Assembly: GCF_004369225.1 (NCBI RefSeq)
Contig: NZ_QFFZ01000017.1
Span: 1-64,000, forward strand
Length of the DNA: 64,000 nucleotides
From: Pelotomaculum propionicicum
GTDB lineage: Bacteria > Bacillota > Desulfotomaculia > Desulfotomaculales > Pelotomaculaceae
Direction of reading: 5' to 3'
Below the pieces are notes generated by a model that saw only the letters and a list, made by a program, of their open reading frames with translations, was not told the DNA's origin and ran no database searches. Shown here piece by piece: positions 8,769 to 16,650 of the stretch (the stretch's first letter is position 1; each line of letters starts with the position of its first letter). A program made the translations under genes and the position numbers.

Positions 8769-9149
8769 TTACTGTTCAGCCCTGGCCAGAACTCTGCCAA
8801 TGGCCTGCAGGATGCGGTCCTGTTGAAAAGGTTTGACAATAAAGTCTTTAGCACCGGCTTGAATAGCTTCCATTACCATGGCCTGCTGGCCCATTGCGCT
8901 GCACATAATTATGTTGGCATTGGGATCAAAACCCCTGATGGCCTTCACCCCTTCTATGCCGTTCATTTCCGGCATAGTGATATCCATGGTGACCAGGTCC
9001 GGTTTCAGTTTCTTGTACAGTTCCACCGCAACCTGACCGTTCTCAGCTTCCCCGACAACATCGTAGCCATTTTTGGACACGATGTTTTTGATCATCATCC
9101 TCATGAAAGCTGCGTCATCCACGATTAGAATACTTTTAGCCAAGCTCAA
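8769..9149 (-). CDS. cheY: Chemotaxis response regulator CheY
   Basis: 126 aa, a single receiver domain with no output domain. The acidic pocket DD is near residues 11-12, the phospho-acceptor Asp is in DLVTMDITMP (about 56), the Thr/Ser switch is in MCSAMGQ, and the conserved Lys is in FIVKPF. CheY-P binds FliM/FliY to change motor rotation. Start is TTG behind GGGAGGTAGA; a second in-frame TTG lies two codons later. It stands next to its phosphatase gene cheC. Confidence 0.95.
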   Translation of the reverse strand: MSLAKSILIVDDAAFMRMMIKNIVSKNGYDVVGEAENGQVAVELYKKLKPDLVTMDITMPEMNGIEGVKAIRGFDPNANIIMCSAMGQQAMVMEAIQAGAKDFIVKPFQQDRILQAIGRVLARAEQ

Positions 9150-9175
9150 TCTACCTCCCGTATTCTCCTTTGTTC

Positions 9176-9790
9176 CTAAGCCATGCCCAGGGCAGCAAAA
9201 AGGCTGCTCAGTGAACCAGTCTCAGGCAACAGGAAAAAGTGCCCTTTAATGCGGTCGTTATTTTGATAAAACAGTGTTTCAATTACCAAGATTTGGTCAT
9301 CCCAGTATCCGCTAGCCACCAGTGAAGTGCTAAGGAGCGCCCCCAGCATATCAAAAGCAAACATCGGCACTGTTGTGTTCATATTCAAACCGGTCATACC
9401 GCCAATAGCATTGATGAAAGAGCCGGTCAAAACGTTTCCGATCTCAGAAACGGCAGATTGGCCGAGTTCGTCAAGTTCTTTGGTGGTGCCGAGTTCGTTC
9501 CCCATCAGCATATCTACCAGATCATAAGTGCTTTGCTCCGTGAACATAAACATAACTGTACCCGGGACATCGCCTTCCAGGCTTAAATCTACACAGGACA
9601 CCACTTCCTCAAGCCCGCCCACCAGCGAGAAAACCTCATCAAAATCAAAAAAACAGGCTTGGGGCACAGCAATATCAATCTTTTTCTGGAGCAATTCGGC
9701 CAGAGCGGTTGCCGCATTGCCAAGCCCGATGTTACAGATCTCCCTGAGAGCGTCCATATGCATATCTGACATAAACCCGCTTTCAGCCAT
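9176..9790 (-). CDS. cheC: CheY-P phosphatase CheC
   Basis: 204 aa, a standard CheC. Two pseudo-symmetric active-site helices are present: ALREICNIGLGNAATALAELL near residues 13-33 and LGQSAVSEIGNVLTGSFI near 105-122, each with the conserved Glu and Asn. CheC hydrolyses CheY-P and binds CheD. I chose the ATG at 9790 because GGAAGGGATGGGG precedes it; the longer frame to 9859 runs into cheR. Confidence 0.92.
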   Translation of the reverse strand: MAESGFMSDMHMDALREICNIGLGNAATALAELLQKKIDIAVPQACFFDFDEVFSLVGGLEEVVSCVDLSLEGDVPGTVMFMFTEQSTYDLVDMLMGNELGTTKELDELGQSAVSEIGNVLTGSFINAIGGMTGLNMNTTVPMFAFDMLGALLSTSLVASGYWDDQILVIETLFYQNNDRIKGHFFLLPETGSLSSLFAALGMA

Positions 9791-9815
9791 TTCCCCATCC
9801 CTTCCCGGAATTTTT

Positions 9816-10589
9816 TTATTTCTTGCGGTAAAAACAAGGGGCAAGTTTCTCGAAACCATATGCCCGGCAATTAAAAATCATTTCACTGGCGCCGATAAAC
9901 AGTACTCCGCCTGAGTTTAACGCTCTGTAAAAATTCATGTATAACTTTTCCTGCGCAACCCTGTTGAAGTAGATTGCCACGTTGCGGCAGGCAATCAGGT
10001 CAAATCCCTGATCGTAGGGAGACAGCAACAGGTCATGCCGGCGGAAAAAAACTTTATTTTTGATACTGTCTATTAAATAGTGATTGTCGCCATCCCGTTT
10101 AAAATACTTGAGCAAGCGCAAACCGCTGACATTTCTGATCTGGTCCGGGGAAAAACAACCTTCCCGCGCTGCATTAAGGGCGTTTTGGTCAATATCGCTG
10201 CCTTCAATATAATGGCTTGCCCCGGGTGTAATTTCATCAAGAATAATAGCGAATGAGTATGGCTCCGCCCCATTGGCGCAGGCCGCGCTCCATATTTTCA
10301 GGCTTTTGCCGCCGGCTGACAGGGCTGGCAAAACATATTTCTCAAGATAATCAAAAAAGTGTTTGTCCCTGAAAAACTCGGAGATGTTTATAGTCAGGGT
10401 GTCAAGAAATTCTTTATAAGCGCTGCGGTCAGCGGCTAAAAGCCTGAAAAAACCGGCATAATCACCCAGGTTGACCCTGCGTTTTGCCATCAGGTTATCA
10501 AGCCTTCGCCTTAACTGGTTCTCCTTATATGAACCTAAATCGAGCTCGAAGCTGCCGCGAACTCTTTCCATAAAAACCGCAAATTCCAT
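9816..10589 (-). CDS. cheR: Chemotaxis protein methyltransferase CheR
   Basis: 257 aa. The N-terminal helical domain (about 1-75) is followed by a SAM-dependent methyltransferase fold. The motif I segment reads WSAACANGAEPYS (usual consensus WSAGCSTGEEPYS), then ACRNVAIYFN and GGVLFIGASE. CheR methylates glutamates on chemoreceptors. The gene starts inside the cheD stop (TAATG). No receptor, cheA or cheW gene is in this window, so those must be elsewhere. Confidence 0.93.
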   Translation of the reverse strand: MEFAVFMERVRGSFELDLGSYKENQLRRRLDNLMAKRRVNLGDYAGFFRLLAADRSAYKEFLDTLTINISEFFRDKHFFDYLEKYVLPALSAGGKSLKIWSAACANGAEPYSFAIILDEITPGASHYIEGSDIDQNALNAAREGCFSPDQIRNVSGLRLLKYFKRDGDNHYLIDSIKNKVFFRRHDLLLSPYDQGFDLIACRNVAIYFNRVAQEKLYMNFYRALNSGGVLFIGASEMIFNCRAYGFEKLAPCFYRKK

Positions 10590-11119
10590 TAAATCACCTT
10601 TAGCGGGACGCCAACCGTACGGATCAGCACCTGTCCGTTAACAGTATCCAGGATCATGGTCCTGCCCCGGTTGCCGCCTACTTCTTCCGCCAGCACCTTA
10701 ATGCCCAGGCGTTTTAAAGCGACGCGGGCGTTAGAAATATTGCGCTCACCTATGTTGAGCATAAACTTTTCGTTAGCGCCTGAAAACATCTGTGCCCCTC
10801 CGGCCATTTTAGCCTGAAGGTAGTTGACTTTACCCCCCCTGCGCCTTATTTCCGTTACCAGCAGGGGAATGCCCAAATCGGCAAATTTCGCGGGTTTAGT
10901 TACATTGTCAAACATAGTGCTGTCAGGGAGCATTATATGTAAAAGCCCACCGATCCTGTTTACCGGATCGTAAAGGGCAACTCCTACACATGAACCGAGT
11001 CCCATGGTAACTAACCGGTCCGGCTGAACTGAAACCTTCATCTCGGCAATACCAACATGGATTTCGGTAACGGGTGACGTCTGGCTTGAGGCTGCCGCCC
11101 GTCCCGGTGAATCCTGCAT
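10589..11119 (-). CDS. cheD: Chemoreceptor glutamine deamidase CheD
   Basis: 176 aa. The catalytic Cys is in MGLGSCVGVALYD (about residue 44) and the His in GLLHIMLPDS (about 61), with the Thr of the triad following. CheD deamidates receptor glutamines and stimulates CheC. ATG start with AAGGTGATTTGA upstream. Gene order cheD-cheR-cheC-cheY inside the flagellar operon suggests one adaptation module. The Cys-His pair makes the call firm. Confidence 0.93.
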   Translation of the reverse strand: MQDSPGRAAASSQTSPVTEIHVGIAEMKVSVQPDRLVTMGLGSCVGVALYDPVNRIGGLLHIMLPDSTMFDNVTKPAKFADLGIPLLVTEIRRRGGKVNYLQAKMAGGAQMFSGANEKFMLNIGERNISNARVALKRLGIKVLAEEVGGNRGRTMILDTVNGQVLIRTVGVPLKVI

Positions 11120-11129
11120 TCAAATCACC

Positions 11130-11894
11130 TTACTTCCGCATATTGTTCGCTAATCCCCACATCTCATCAGCGGTTTTAATAACACGGGAGCTAAAACCAT
11201 AAGCGCGCTGCGCTTCAATTAAATTGACCGTTTCTTCCAGCAGGTCAACGTTGGAAGTTTCCAGACAGCCCTGGTTTACCGTACCATAACCATCTTCTCC
11301 GGGCACACCTGCCTGCGCTTCACCCGAAACCAGTGAGTAGAGGTTATTTCCTTCCGGTTTAAGGCCGGTCATGCTGGAAAATTTGTAAAGCTGAATTTGC
11401 CCGGCTTCGGTGGTGCTTCCCTCTTCGCCTGTGAATACTGTTCCGCTCTGAGTTATTACTATCTTGCCGGGATTAGCCGGCAACTGCACCCCTTCCAGCG
11501 TATAACCCGTAGGTGTGACCAGGCTTCCGTCCTGGTTCAGCGTAAAGTAGCCGTCACGTGTGTACCGCTCTTCGCCTCCCGGCAGCACAACCTTGAAGAA
11601 ACCTTCGCCGTTAACTGCCAAATCAAGTGGCCGGTCAGTTTTAATAACATCACCCGGGGTATAATTTTTCACCACCGCGGTGATCATGGCGCCGCCGCCC
11701 ACAGTCTGCTGCTGAACATTGTTCGAGATCGGGATGCCGTAGTTGTTCATTTCCTGGCTGGCAGCCTCAGCAAAAATAGCGGTGTCTTTTTTATAGGCGG
11801 TTGTGTTTACGTTGGCCACGTTACAGGCGATAATATCCATTTTTTGCATCTGAACGTTCATAGCGCTGGCCGCTGAATTAAGAGCCCTAAGCAT
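11130..11894 (-). CDS. flgG: Flagellar rod protein of the FlgF/FlgG family (FlhP-like)
   Basis: 254 aa. The N-terminal rod motif is SAASAMNVQMQKMDIIACNV ending in a NVNTTAYKK turn, where the usual NNxAN is altered to CNVAN. The FlgE/F/G core (PLDLAVNGEGFF, RDGYFTLNQDGSL) and a C-terminal amphipathic helix (ETVNLIEAQRAYGFSSRVIKTADEM) follow. It builds the distal rod. The ATG at 11894 is preferred because AGAGAGGTGA precedes it. Exact assignment between FlgF and FlgG (B. subtilis FlhO/FlhP) is uncertain; family membership is not. Confidence 0.88.
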   Translation of the reverse strand: MLRALNSAASAMNVQMQKMDIIACNVANVNTTAYKKDTAIFAEAASQEMNNYGIPISNNVQQQTVGGGAMITAVVKNYTPGDVIKTDRPLDLAVNGEGFFKVVLPGGEERYTRDGYFTLNQDGSLVTPTGYTLEGVQLPANPGKIVITQSGTVFTGEEGSTTEAGQIQLYKFSSMTGLKPEGNNLYSLVSGEAQAGVPGEDGYGTVNQGCLETSNVDLLEETVNLIEAQRAYGFSSRVIKTADEMWGLANNMRK

Positions 11895-11928
11895 CTCAAT
11901 CACCTCTCTTTGGTAGCATAAACAAATT

Positions 11929-12135
11929 GACAGGATTAACAGGATTAATTCGGATTAACATGATTTAAAATAATTTTTTAAATCAAAAGACTAAATCATT
12001 TATCAGAGTTCAAATTTGCTTTTCACAAAAAGTAATTATTAATTCGCAATGATATAAGTAATTTTAATAAGTTCAAATATTAATTTAATTTTATAAAATT
12101 CTGTGAATCATGTTTTAATCCTGTTAATCCTGTCC
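11929..12135. mobile_element. Small element with terminal inverted repeats (MITE-like)
   Basis: About 207 bp between two rod genes. The left end GACAGGATTAACAGGATTAA and the inverse of the right end match over at least 20 bases, and each end continues toward ACATGATT. The interior is AT-rich with no open frame. The form is that of a miniature inverted-repeat element or a large cruciform. Alternatively it is a local repeat without mobility. Confidence 0.65.
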
Positions 12136-12142
12136 TTGTTGT

Positions 12143-12931
12143 TTACTTAATCGTCCCCACCTGGTTAGCTGACTTGGAGAGGATTTCATCAAAAGTCTGA
12201 ATCACCCTTTGATTGGCTTCATAGGTTCGCATTGCGGATACCAGGTTGATCATTTCGTCGGTGACGTTGACATTGGACATTTCTAAAAAACCCTGGGAGA
12301 CAGTGGTTGACGCAGCCTGCCGGCCGCCTCCCGGCGGGGCTGTAAACAGTCCTTCTCCTTCTTTAGTGAGGCTGCCGGGGTCATCAAATTCAATCAAACG
12401 CAGTGTATCCACTACTGTCCCGTCCACCTCCATTTTGCCGTCACTGGAAACTTTGAATTTAGCGCTTCCGACATTGATCTGCCCGACTTCGCCAAGTATC
12501 CGGTTGCCTACGGCATCGGTGAGATATCCTTCCTGATCGACTCTAAAGGAACCGTTCCTGGTGTAAAAAATTCTCTCCGGCTCACCGGGCTGAACTGACT
12601 GCACAGTAAAAAAGCCAGGGCCATTAATCATTATATCGGTATCATTGCCAGTTTCCTGAACCTCTCCCTGTGAATGGTCAATTACAACACCCGACAGCAG
12701 CACTCCTGATCCCATTGTTCCAATCTGTTGTGACAGGTTTGACGAGGCAGCTCCACCTTTGTTCCGCCGGCCGCCCTGTTGAATTAAAAGCTGCTCCGGA
12801 AAGCTTTGTACTATGACTTCTTCTTTTTTATAGCCTGGTGTGGAGGCGTTCATAAGATTGTTAGAAATGCTTTCAACTTTTACCTGATGTACATCCATGC
12901 CAGTGGCGGCACTGTACAAACCTCTGAGCAT
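12143..12931 (-). CDS. flgF: Flagellar rod protein of the FlgF/FlgG family (FlhO-like)
   Basis: 262 aa. The start MLRGLYSAATGM and the SNNLMNASTPGYKK turn followed by FPEQLL resemble B. subtilis FlhO. The conserved core (DIMINGPGFFTV, TRNGSFRVDQEGYLTD) and the C-terminal helix (INLVSAMRTYEANQRVIQTFDEI) are present. I start at the ATG at 12931, which has GAGGAGG 12 bases upstream. It is transcribed directly after fliA and before the second rod gene; a 207-bp inverted-repeat element separates the two rod genes. Confidence 0.88.
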   Translation of the reverse strand: MLRGLYSAATGMDVHQVKVESISNNLMNASTPGYKKEEVIVQSFPEQLLIQQGGRRNKGGAASSNLSQQIGTMGSGVLLSGVVIDHSQGEVQETGNDTDIMINGPGFFTVQSVQPGEPERIFYTRNGSFRVDQEGYLTDAVGNRILGEVGQINVGSAKFKVSSDGKMEVDGTVVDTLRLIEFDDPGSLTKEGEGLFTAPPGGGRQAASTTVSQGFLEMSNVNVTDEMINLVSAMRTYEANQRVIQTFDEILSKSANQVGTIK

Positions 12932-13019
12932 TTTATTTATCCTCCTCAAATGAAATCTCACAGTTTCAATAAGTTATAGCACGAACAATTCATGTTCAAT
13001 TGAAATTAAATTGCTTGAT

Positions 13020-13775
13020 TTAATAAGCAGCCTGCTCCAGTTTGCTCCTCAACCTGTTTAAAGCCCTGGTGTGCAGTTGGCATACTCTGGACTCGGAAAC
13101 GTCCAGCACCTTCCCAATCTCTTTTAAAGTCAGTTCCTCCTGGTAATAGAGAGCCAGAACAGTCCTGTCCTTGTCCGGAAGTTCTTCAATAGCCTGCACC
13201 AACAGCCTTCTGCTTTCTTCCTTTTCAATCATGTCCAATGGATCGGGACTTTCAGGATCATGTATCATATCCCCCCACCTCACTCTTTCACCATCTGCCA
13301 CGGATACTGTTTCATCAAGAGAGGACAATGAGAGAAGGTTAATCTGCCCCTCCAGCTTGTACAACTCCGCTACGGTAATCCCCATTGCTTCAGCCAGTGT
13401 CGCGTTTGGGACCTGTTCCCCTAGTTCCTTTTGCAGTCTTTCCCTGGTGGTATTTAAGAACTGGATCTTCTGCCATAATGTACGGGGGATCCAGTTTAAT
13501 TTTCTTATTTCGTCAATCATGGCGCCGCGGATCCTGCTATAAGCGTACGCTTTAAAAGTTACCCCTAAATCAGGGTTGTATTTTTCCACAGCTTCCAGAA
13601 GACCGAAAACACCATAACTTTCAAGATCCTCCTGCCCGACAAAAGCCGGCAGTTTTACCGCCAAACGTCCCGCCAGGTATTTTACCAGGGACAGATGGGC
13701 CAATACGATTTCATTTTTAAGATTGGCATCTTTTGTGTTACGGTATTCCCGCCAAATCTCTTCTTCAACTGCCAT
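13020..13775 (-). CDS. fliA: RNA polymerase sigma-28 (FliA/SigD/WhiG family)
   Basis: 251 aa with regions 2 (LVKYLAGRLAVKLP...DLESYGVFGLLEAVEKY), 3 (IRKLNWIPRTLWQK) and 4 (ELPDKDRTVLALYYQEELTLKEIGKVLDVSESRVCQ, written here as landmarks). It directs late flagellar transcription. Sigma-28 type promoters occur in this window at 38793, 42384, 47052 and 48914, and its likely antagonist FlgM is encoded at 46727-47023. ATG start behind GGGGTGA. Confidence 0.94.
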   Translation of the reverse strand: MAVEEEIWREYRNTKDANLKNEIVLAHLSLVKYLAGRLAVKLPAFVGQEDLESYGVFGLLEAVEKYNPDLGVTFKAYAYSRIRGAMIDEIRKLNWIPRTLWQKIQFLNTTRERLQKELGEQVPNATLAEAMGITVAELYKLEGQINLLSLSSLDETVSVADGERVRWGDMIHDPESPDPLDMIEKEESRRLLVQAIEELPDKDRTVLALYYQEELTLKEIGKVLDVSESRVCQLHTRALNRLRSKLEQAAY

Positions 13776-13818
13776 AGCTTTTCACCCCGCCTTCAAGGAA
13801 ACCGCTTTATGTAACAAT

Positions 13819-14472
13819 CTAGCTGAGACGCCTTTGTTCGGACATTTTGCAAAAAATATAACGGACAATCAGGTCCTGCTGTCTGCGGCTGATCTCTATG
13901 AATTGTACAGCAGCCTGAAATAACTCCAGGTGTTCATCCGGCAGGGATCTCACCACCCTGCCCATTATTTCCAGACATTCCAGTCTGTTTTTTATTGGAA
14001 GGTCAATCTTTAGCAGAAGTTTGGCGCCTACCGGAAGATCCTTTTTTAGCAACAGCCGGATGCCGCCGCCGCTCAAGTCGAGACTGGTACTTTTGATAAA
14101 CTCATATTGATTCCCTTCCTCAGGGACTTCAGCGTACATAACTTCAAGGATAGTGGGTATCCTGACAAACTTCCTCAGCTGTATCCGCCTGCAGGTTTCA
14201 GGCAGGGCCAGCGCGTACATGGGAATATTATCATAACGCCAGCCAATTACCTTGGTTTTAAACTCATACCTGGTCGAGTCTGAGATAAATGATACTTCAA
14301 TTAAGTCACCTGCGTTTAAGCTTAACGGATTTGTACCTCTGGTCGGGATCGCAATAGTTAACTCCCTGTCTTTGATATCCTGGATATTGGAAACATATAA
14401 GTTTCCCTTGTCGTTTTTAAGGTTCACCAGGATTTTCTGGTTGATCTGAATTAAATCCTTTACTTCAGCCAA
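13819..14472 (-). CDS. PilZ-domain flagellar brake protein (YcgR/YpfA-like)
   Basis: 217 aa. The N-terminal YcgR-type domain (about 1-95, LIQINQKILVNL...) is followed by a PilZ domain (about 98-210). The RKFVRIP motif near 100 stands for RxxxR and SLDLSGGGIRL near 130 for D/NxSxxG; both are the c-di-GMP contacts. It should bind c-di-GMP and slow the motor. TTG start behind GGGGGA. Its place inside the basal-body operon fits the c-di-GMP riboswitch ahead of flgB. Confidence 0.88.
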   Translation of the reverse strand: MAEVKDLIQINQKILVNLKNDKGNLYVSNIQDIKDRELTIAIPTRGTNPLSLNAGDLIEVSFISDSTRYEFKTKVIGWRYDNIPMYALALPETCRRIQLRKFVRIPTILEVMYAEVPEEGNQYEFIKSTSLDLSGGGIRLLLKKDLPVGAKLLLKIDLPIKNRLECLEIMGRVVRSLPDEHLELFQAAVQFIEISRRQQDLIVRYIFCKMSEQRRLS

Positions 14473-14483
14473 TGCCAGTCCCC

Positions 14484-15356
14484 CTAGCTGAACAAACCCA
14501 TCAACTTATTCCAGAATCCTTCGTTAGGAGCTATCAGGCAGCCTTCCATCAGGGACGCCGCGATCCCGGCCACACTCCGGGAGGCCGGTGAGTTGGGGTT
14601 GGTTAAAAAATATGGCTGCTGGTTTTTCACCGCCTGGGTTACATGTTTGTCCTCGGGTATCCAACCCAGGAAATTTAGTTTTATTTCAAGAAACCTTCCG
14701 GTTGCGTTCGATATCCTGCCCATGGTGCGTGTGGCTTCCCGCCTGTCCGCCACACGGTTGACCACGATATTAACTTCCGAGTGCAGCTTAAAATTGGCCA
14801 GGATCTTGATTAAAGCGTAGGCATCGGTTAACGAAGTAGGCTCCGGCGTAACCACGATGATTACATCTTCGGCCGCGGCCACAAAGCCGAGTACGTTTTT
14901 GTTAATACCGGCGCCTGTGTCAATAAGCACAATTTCATCCTTGCCGATGAACTGGTTGAACATGCGCAAAAGCTGCTGCCGCCTGGAACGGTCAAGGTTA
15001 GCCATTTCCAGGAAACCGGACCCGCCGGAAATCACCCTGATCCCCATGGGCCCTTCAATAACTACCTCCTCCAGGGTCATACCGCCATAGAGCACTTCAT
15101 ACAGGCTATACGGGGGAATTATCCCGAGCAGGACTTCAGCGTTGGCCAGACCCAGGTCAGCATCAAAAATAGTGACCTTTTTGCCCATTTGCGCAAAGCA
15201 CAGAGCCAGGTTTACAGAAAGAGAGGTTTTGCCCACACCGCCCTTGCCGCTGGATACGGCTATAGCCCTGGGACCCCAGTAATTCATGGTGTTTTCACTT
15301 TTAATTACATTTCCCTGGTAGATTGCCTGGCCTGTTCTAGGTAGCCACAATCTCAT
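14484..15356 (-). CDS. flhG: MinD-like ATPase FlhG (FleN/YlxH)
   Basis: 290 aa from an ATG overlapping the end of flhF by 20 bases. It has a deviant Walker A, SSGKGGVGKTS (about 34-44), Walker A' DADLGLANAEVLLG, and switch motif VLIDTGAGI. FlhG is a membrane-associated ATPase that with FlhF sets flagellum number and place. The N-terminal DQAxxLR activating helix usual in FlhG is not obvious: only a weak GQAIYQ is seen. The start is uncertain; a shorter form could begin at MNYWGPRA. Confidence 0.88.
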   Translation of the reverse strand: MRLWLPRTGQAIYQGNVIKSENTMNYWGPRAIAVSSGKGGVGKTSLSVNLALCFAQMGKKVTIFDADLGLANAEVLLGIIPPYSLYEVLYGGMTLEEVVIEGPMGIRVISGGSGFLEMANLDRSRRQQLLRMFNQFIGKDEIVLIDTGAGINKNVLGFVAAAEDVIIVVTPEPTSLTDAYALIKILANFKLHSEVNIVVNRVADRREATRTMGRISNATGRFLEIKLNFLGWIPEDKHVTQAVKNQQPYFLTNPNSPASRSVAGIAASLMEGCLIAPNEGFWNKLMGLFS

Positions 15357-16650
15357 CGGGGTCGACCCCCTTGAAAAGTAATTTTGCGATTTTTTTCGGG
15401 TTAGCTTCACTGATATCGTCAGGTATTCTCTGGCCGTGCGAAATATAAGCCACCGGCGCTCCCAAATCACAGACCAGGTTTAAAATTGAGCCATGTGTTT
15501 CAGTCTCATCGATTTGGGTAAAGATAAATTTGGAATAACCCACCCTTTTAAATTCATAAGCCGTTTTGGCCAGGTCCCTGTTTTTCGCCGTGACGCTTAA
15601 AACCAAATAAATGTCTAGGGGTTCGCCCGGCGCCTCCAAAAAACCTTTCAGCTCAAGCACCTCACCGGGGTTCCGGGCTGAACGGCCGGATGTGTCTACT
15701 AGTATGAGATCTTTATCGGCATGTTTTTCCAGCGCCTTAACAAGTTCAGCCGGGGTCATCGCCACCTCAACCGGTATTTTAAGGAACTCGCCATGTGCTT
15801 TGAGTTGTTCCACAATACCCATACGGTAATTGCAGACTGCAACTATAGCAATCCTTTTGTTCTCATAAACACTAAATTTCGTTGCCAGCTTGACCAGCGT
15901 GGTGGTTTTGCCAACCCCCGGCGGGCCTACAAATGCCAACACCCTGGCAGAGTTATCAGAACGGTAGGCCGTTTCCATCAGGTCAGCCACCTGTTTTTGC
16001 AGGGAAAAGTAATACTGTGCACGGCTGTCTGCCGCCAGTTTTTGCTCACCGCCCAGATCATGCAGCAGGCGGTCAACAATGGCCTCATGTATTTCCATGT
16101 TCAGCAGCGTTTTCCGCCAGCCAGGTCCCGGGTCGCCGTTTTGTCCCGCCTTGATCTGTGTATTGACCATCGTTTCAAAAAGGGAACCGCGGGAGGGTTC
16201 AGGCCGGTCCTGACTCCCGGCGGTGATCCTGTTGGCCAGGGCGTCCTCCACCAGCTCTTTTTTCAGTTCCTGTGCTATAAGTTCAGACCTGTCAATTTCG
16301 CCCTCATTATCGTTATCCTCAAAATAACGGCTTTTCCGCCGGGCTCGCGCCTCCCCGCCGCCTGACTGGTAAGAAGCGTGAGGCCTGGCGGCGGCATTAA
16401 GCTCCCTTTCAGGAGAAGGCACATCGCCGGTAACAGCCATCTGGGCCGGCGGGCAGCCTACACTCAACTGTATTTCCGGGTTTTCATCCAGCACTGCCGT
16501 TACCTCCAGCAGGCGTGGTGAAAACAGCCCGATCAGGCCCTTGCCCGGGACTTTATAACTGCTTACAATAACCGCTTCAGATCCAAGATCCTGTTTAATC
16601 AACCGGATTGCTTCCTGCATCTCCCTGACTAGATAACGTTTAATCTTCAA
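15337..16650 (-). CDS. flhF: SRP-like GTPase FlhF
   Basis: 437 aa. It comprises a basic N-terminal B domain, a low-complexity linker (about 75-170), an N domain, and an SRP-type G domain with P-loop GPPGVGKTTTLVKLA (about 242), DTSGRSARN (G3) and TQIDETE (G4). FlhF recruits early flagellar parts to the pole or assembly site and is activated by FlhG. TTG start lies inside the flhA stop (ATTGA), so the genes are coupled. Confidence 0.93.
   Translation of the reverse strand: MKIKRYLVREMQEAIRLIKQDLGSEAVIVSSYKVPGKGLIGLFSPRLLEVTAVLDENPEIQLSVGCPPAQMAVTGDVPSPERELNAAARPHASYQSGGGEARARRKSRYFEDNDNEGEIDRSELIAQELKKELVEDALANRITAGSQDRPEPSRGSLFETMVNTQIKAGQNGDPGPGWRKTLLNMEIHEAIVDRLLHDLGGEQKLAADSRAQYYFSLQKQVADLMETAYRSDNSARVLAFVGPPGVGKTTTLVKLATKFSVYENKRIAIVAVCNYRMGIVEQLKAHGEFLKIPVEVAMTPAELVKALEKHADKDLILVDTSGRSARNPGEVLELKGFLEAPGEPLDIYLVLSVTAKNRDLAKTAYEFKRVGYSKFIFTQIDETETHGSILNLVCDLGAPVAYISHGQRIPDDISEANPKKIAKLLFKGVDPDEIVAT

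Noticed and set aside
15721-16365. 214-aa plus-strand frame opposite flhF
   Set aside because: It is entirely antisense to a confident gene and has no ribosome-binding site.
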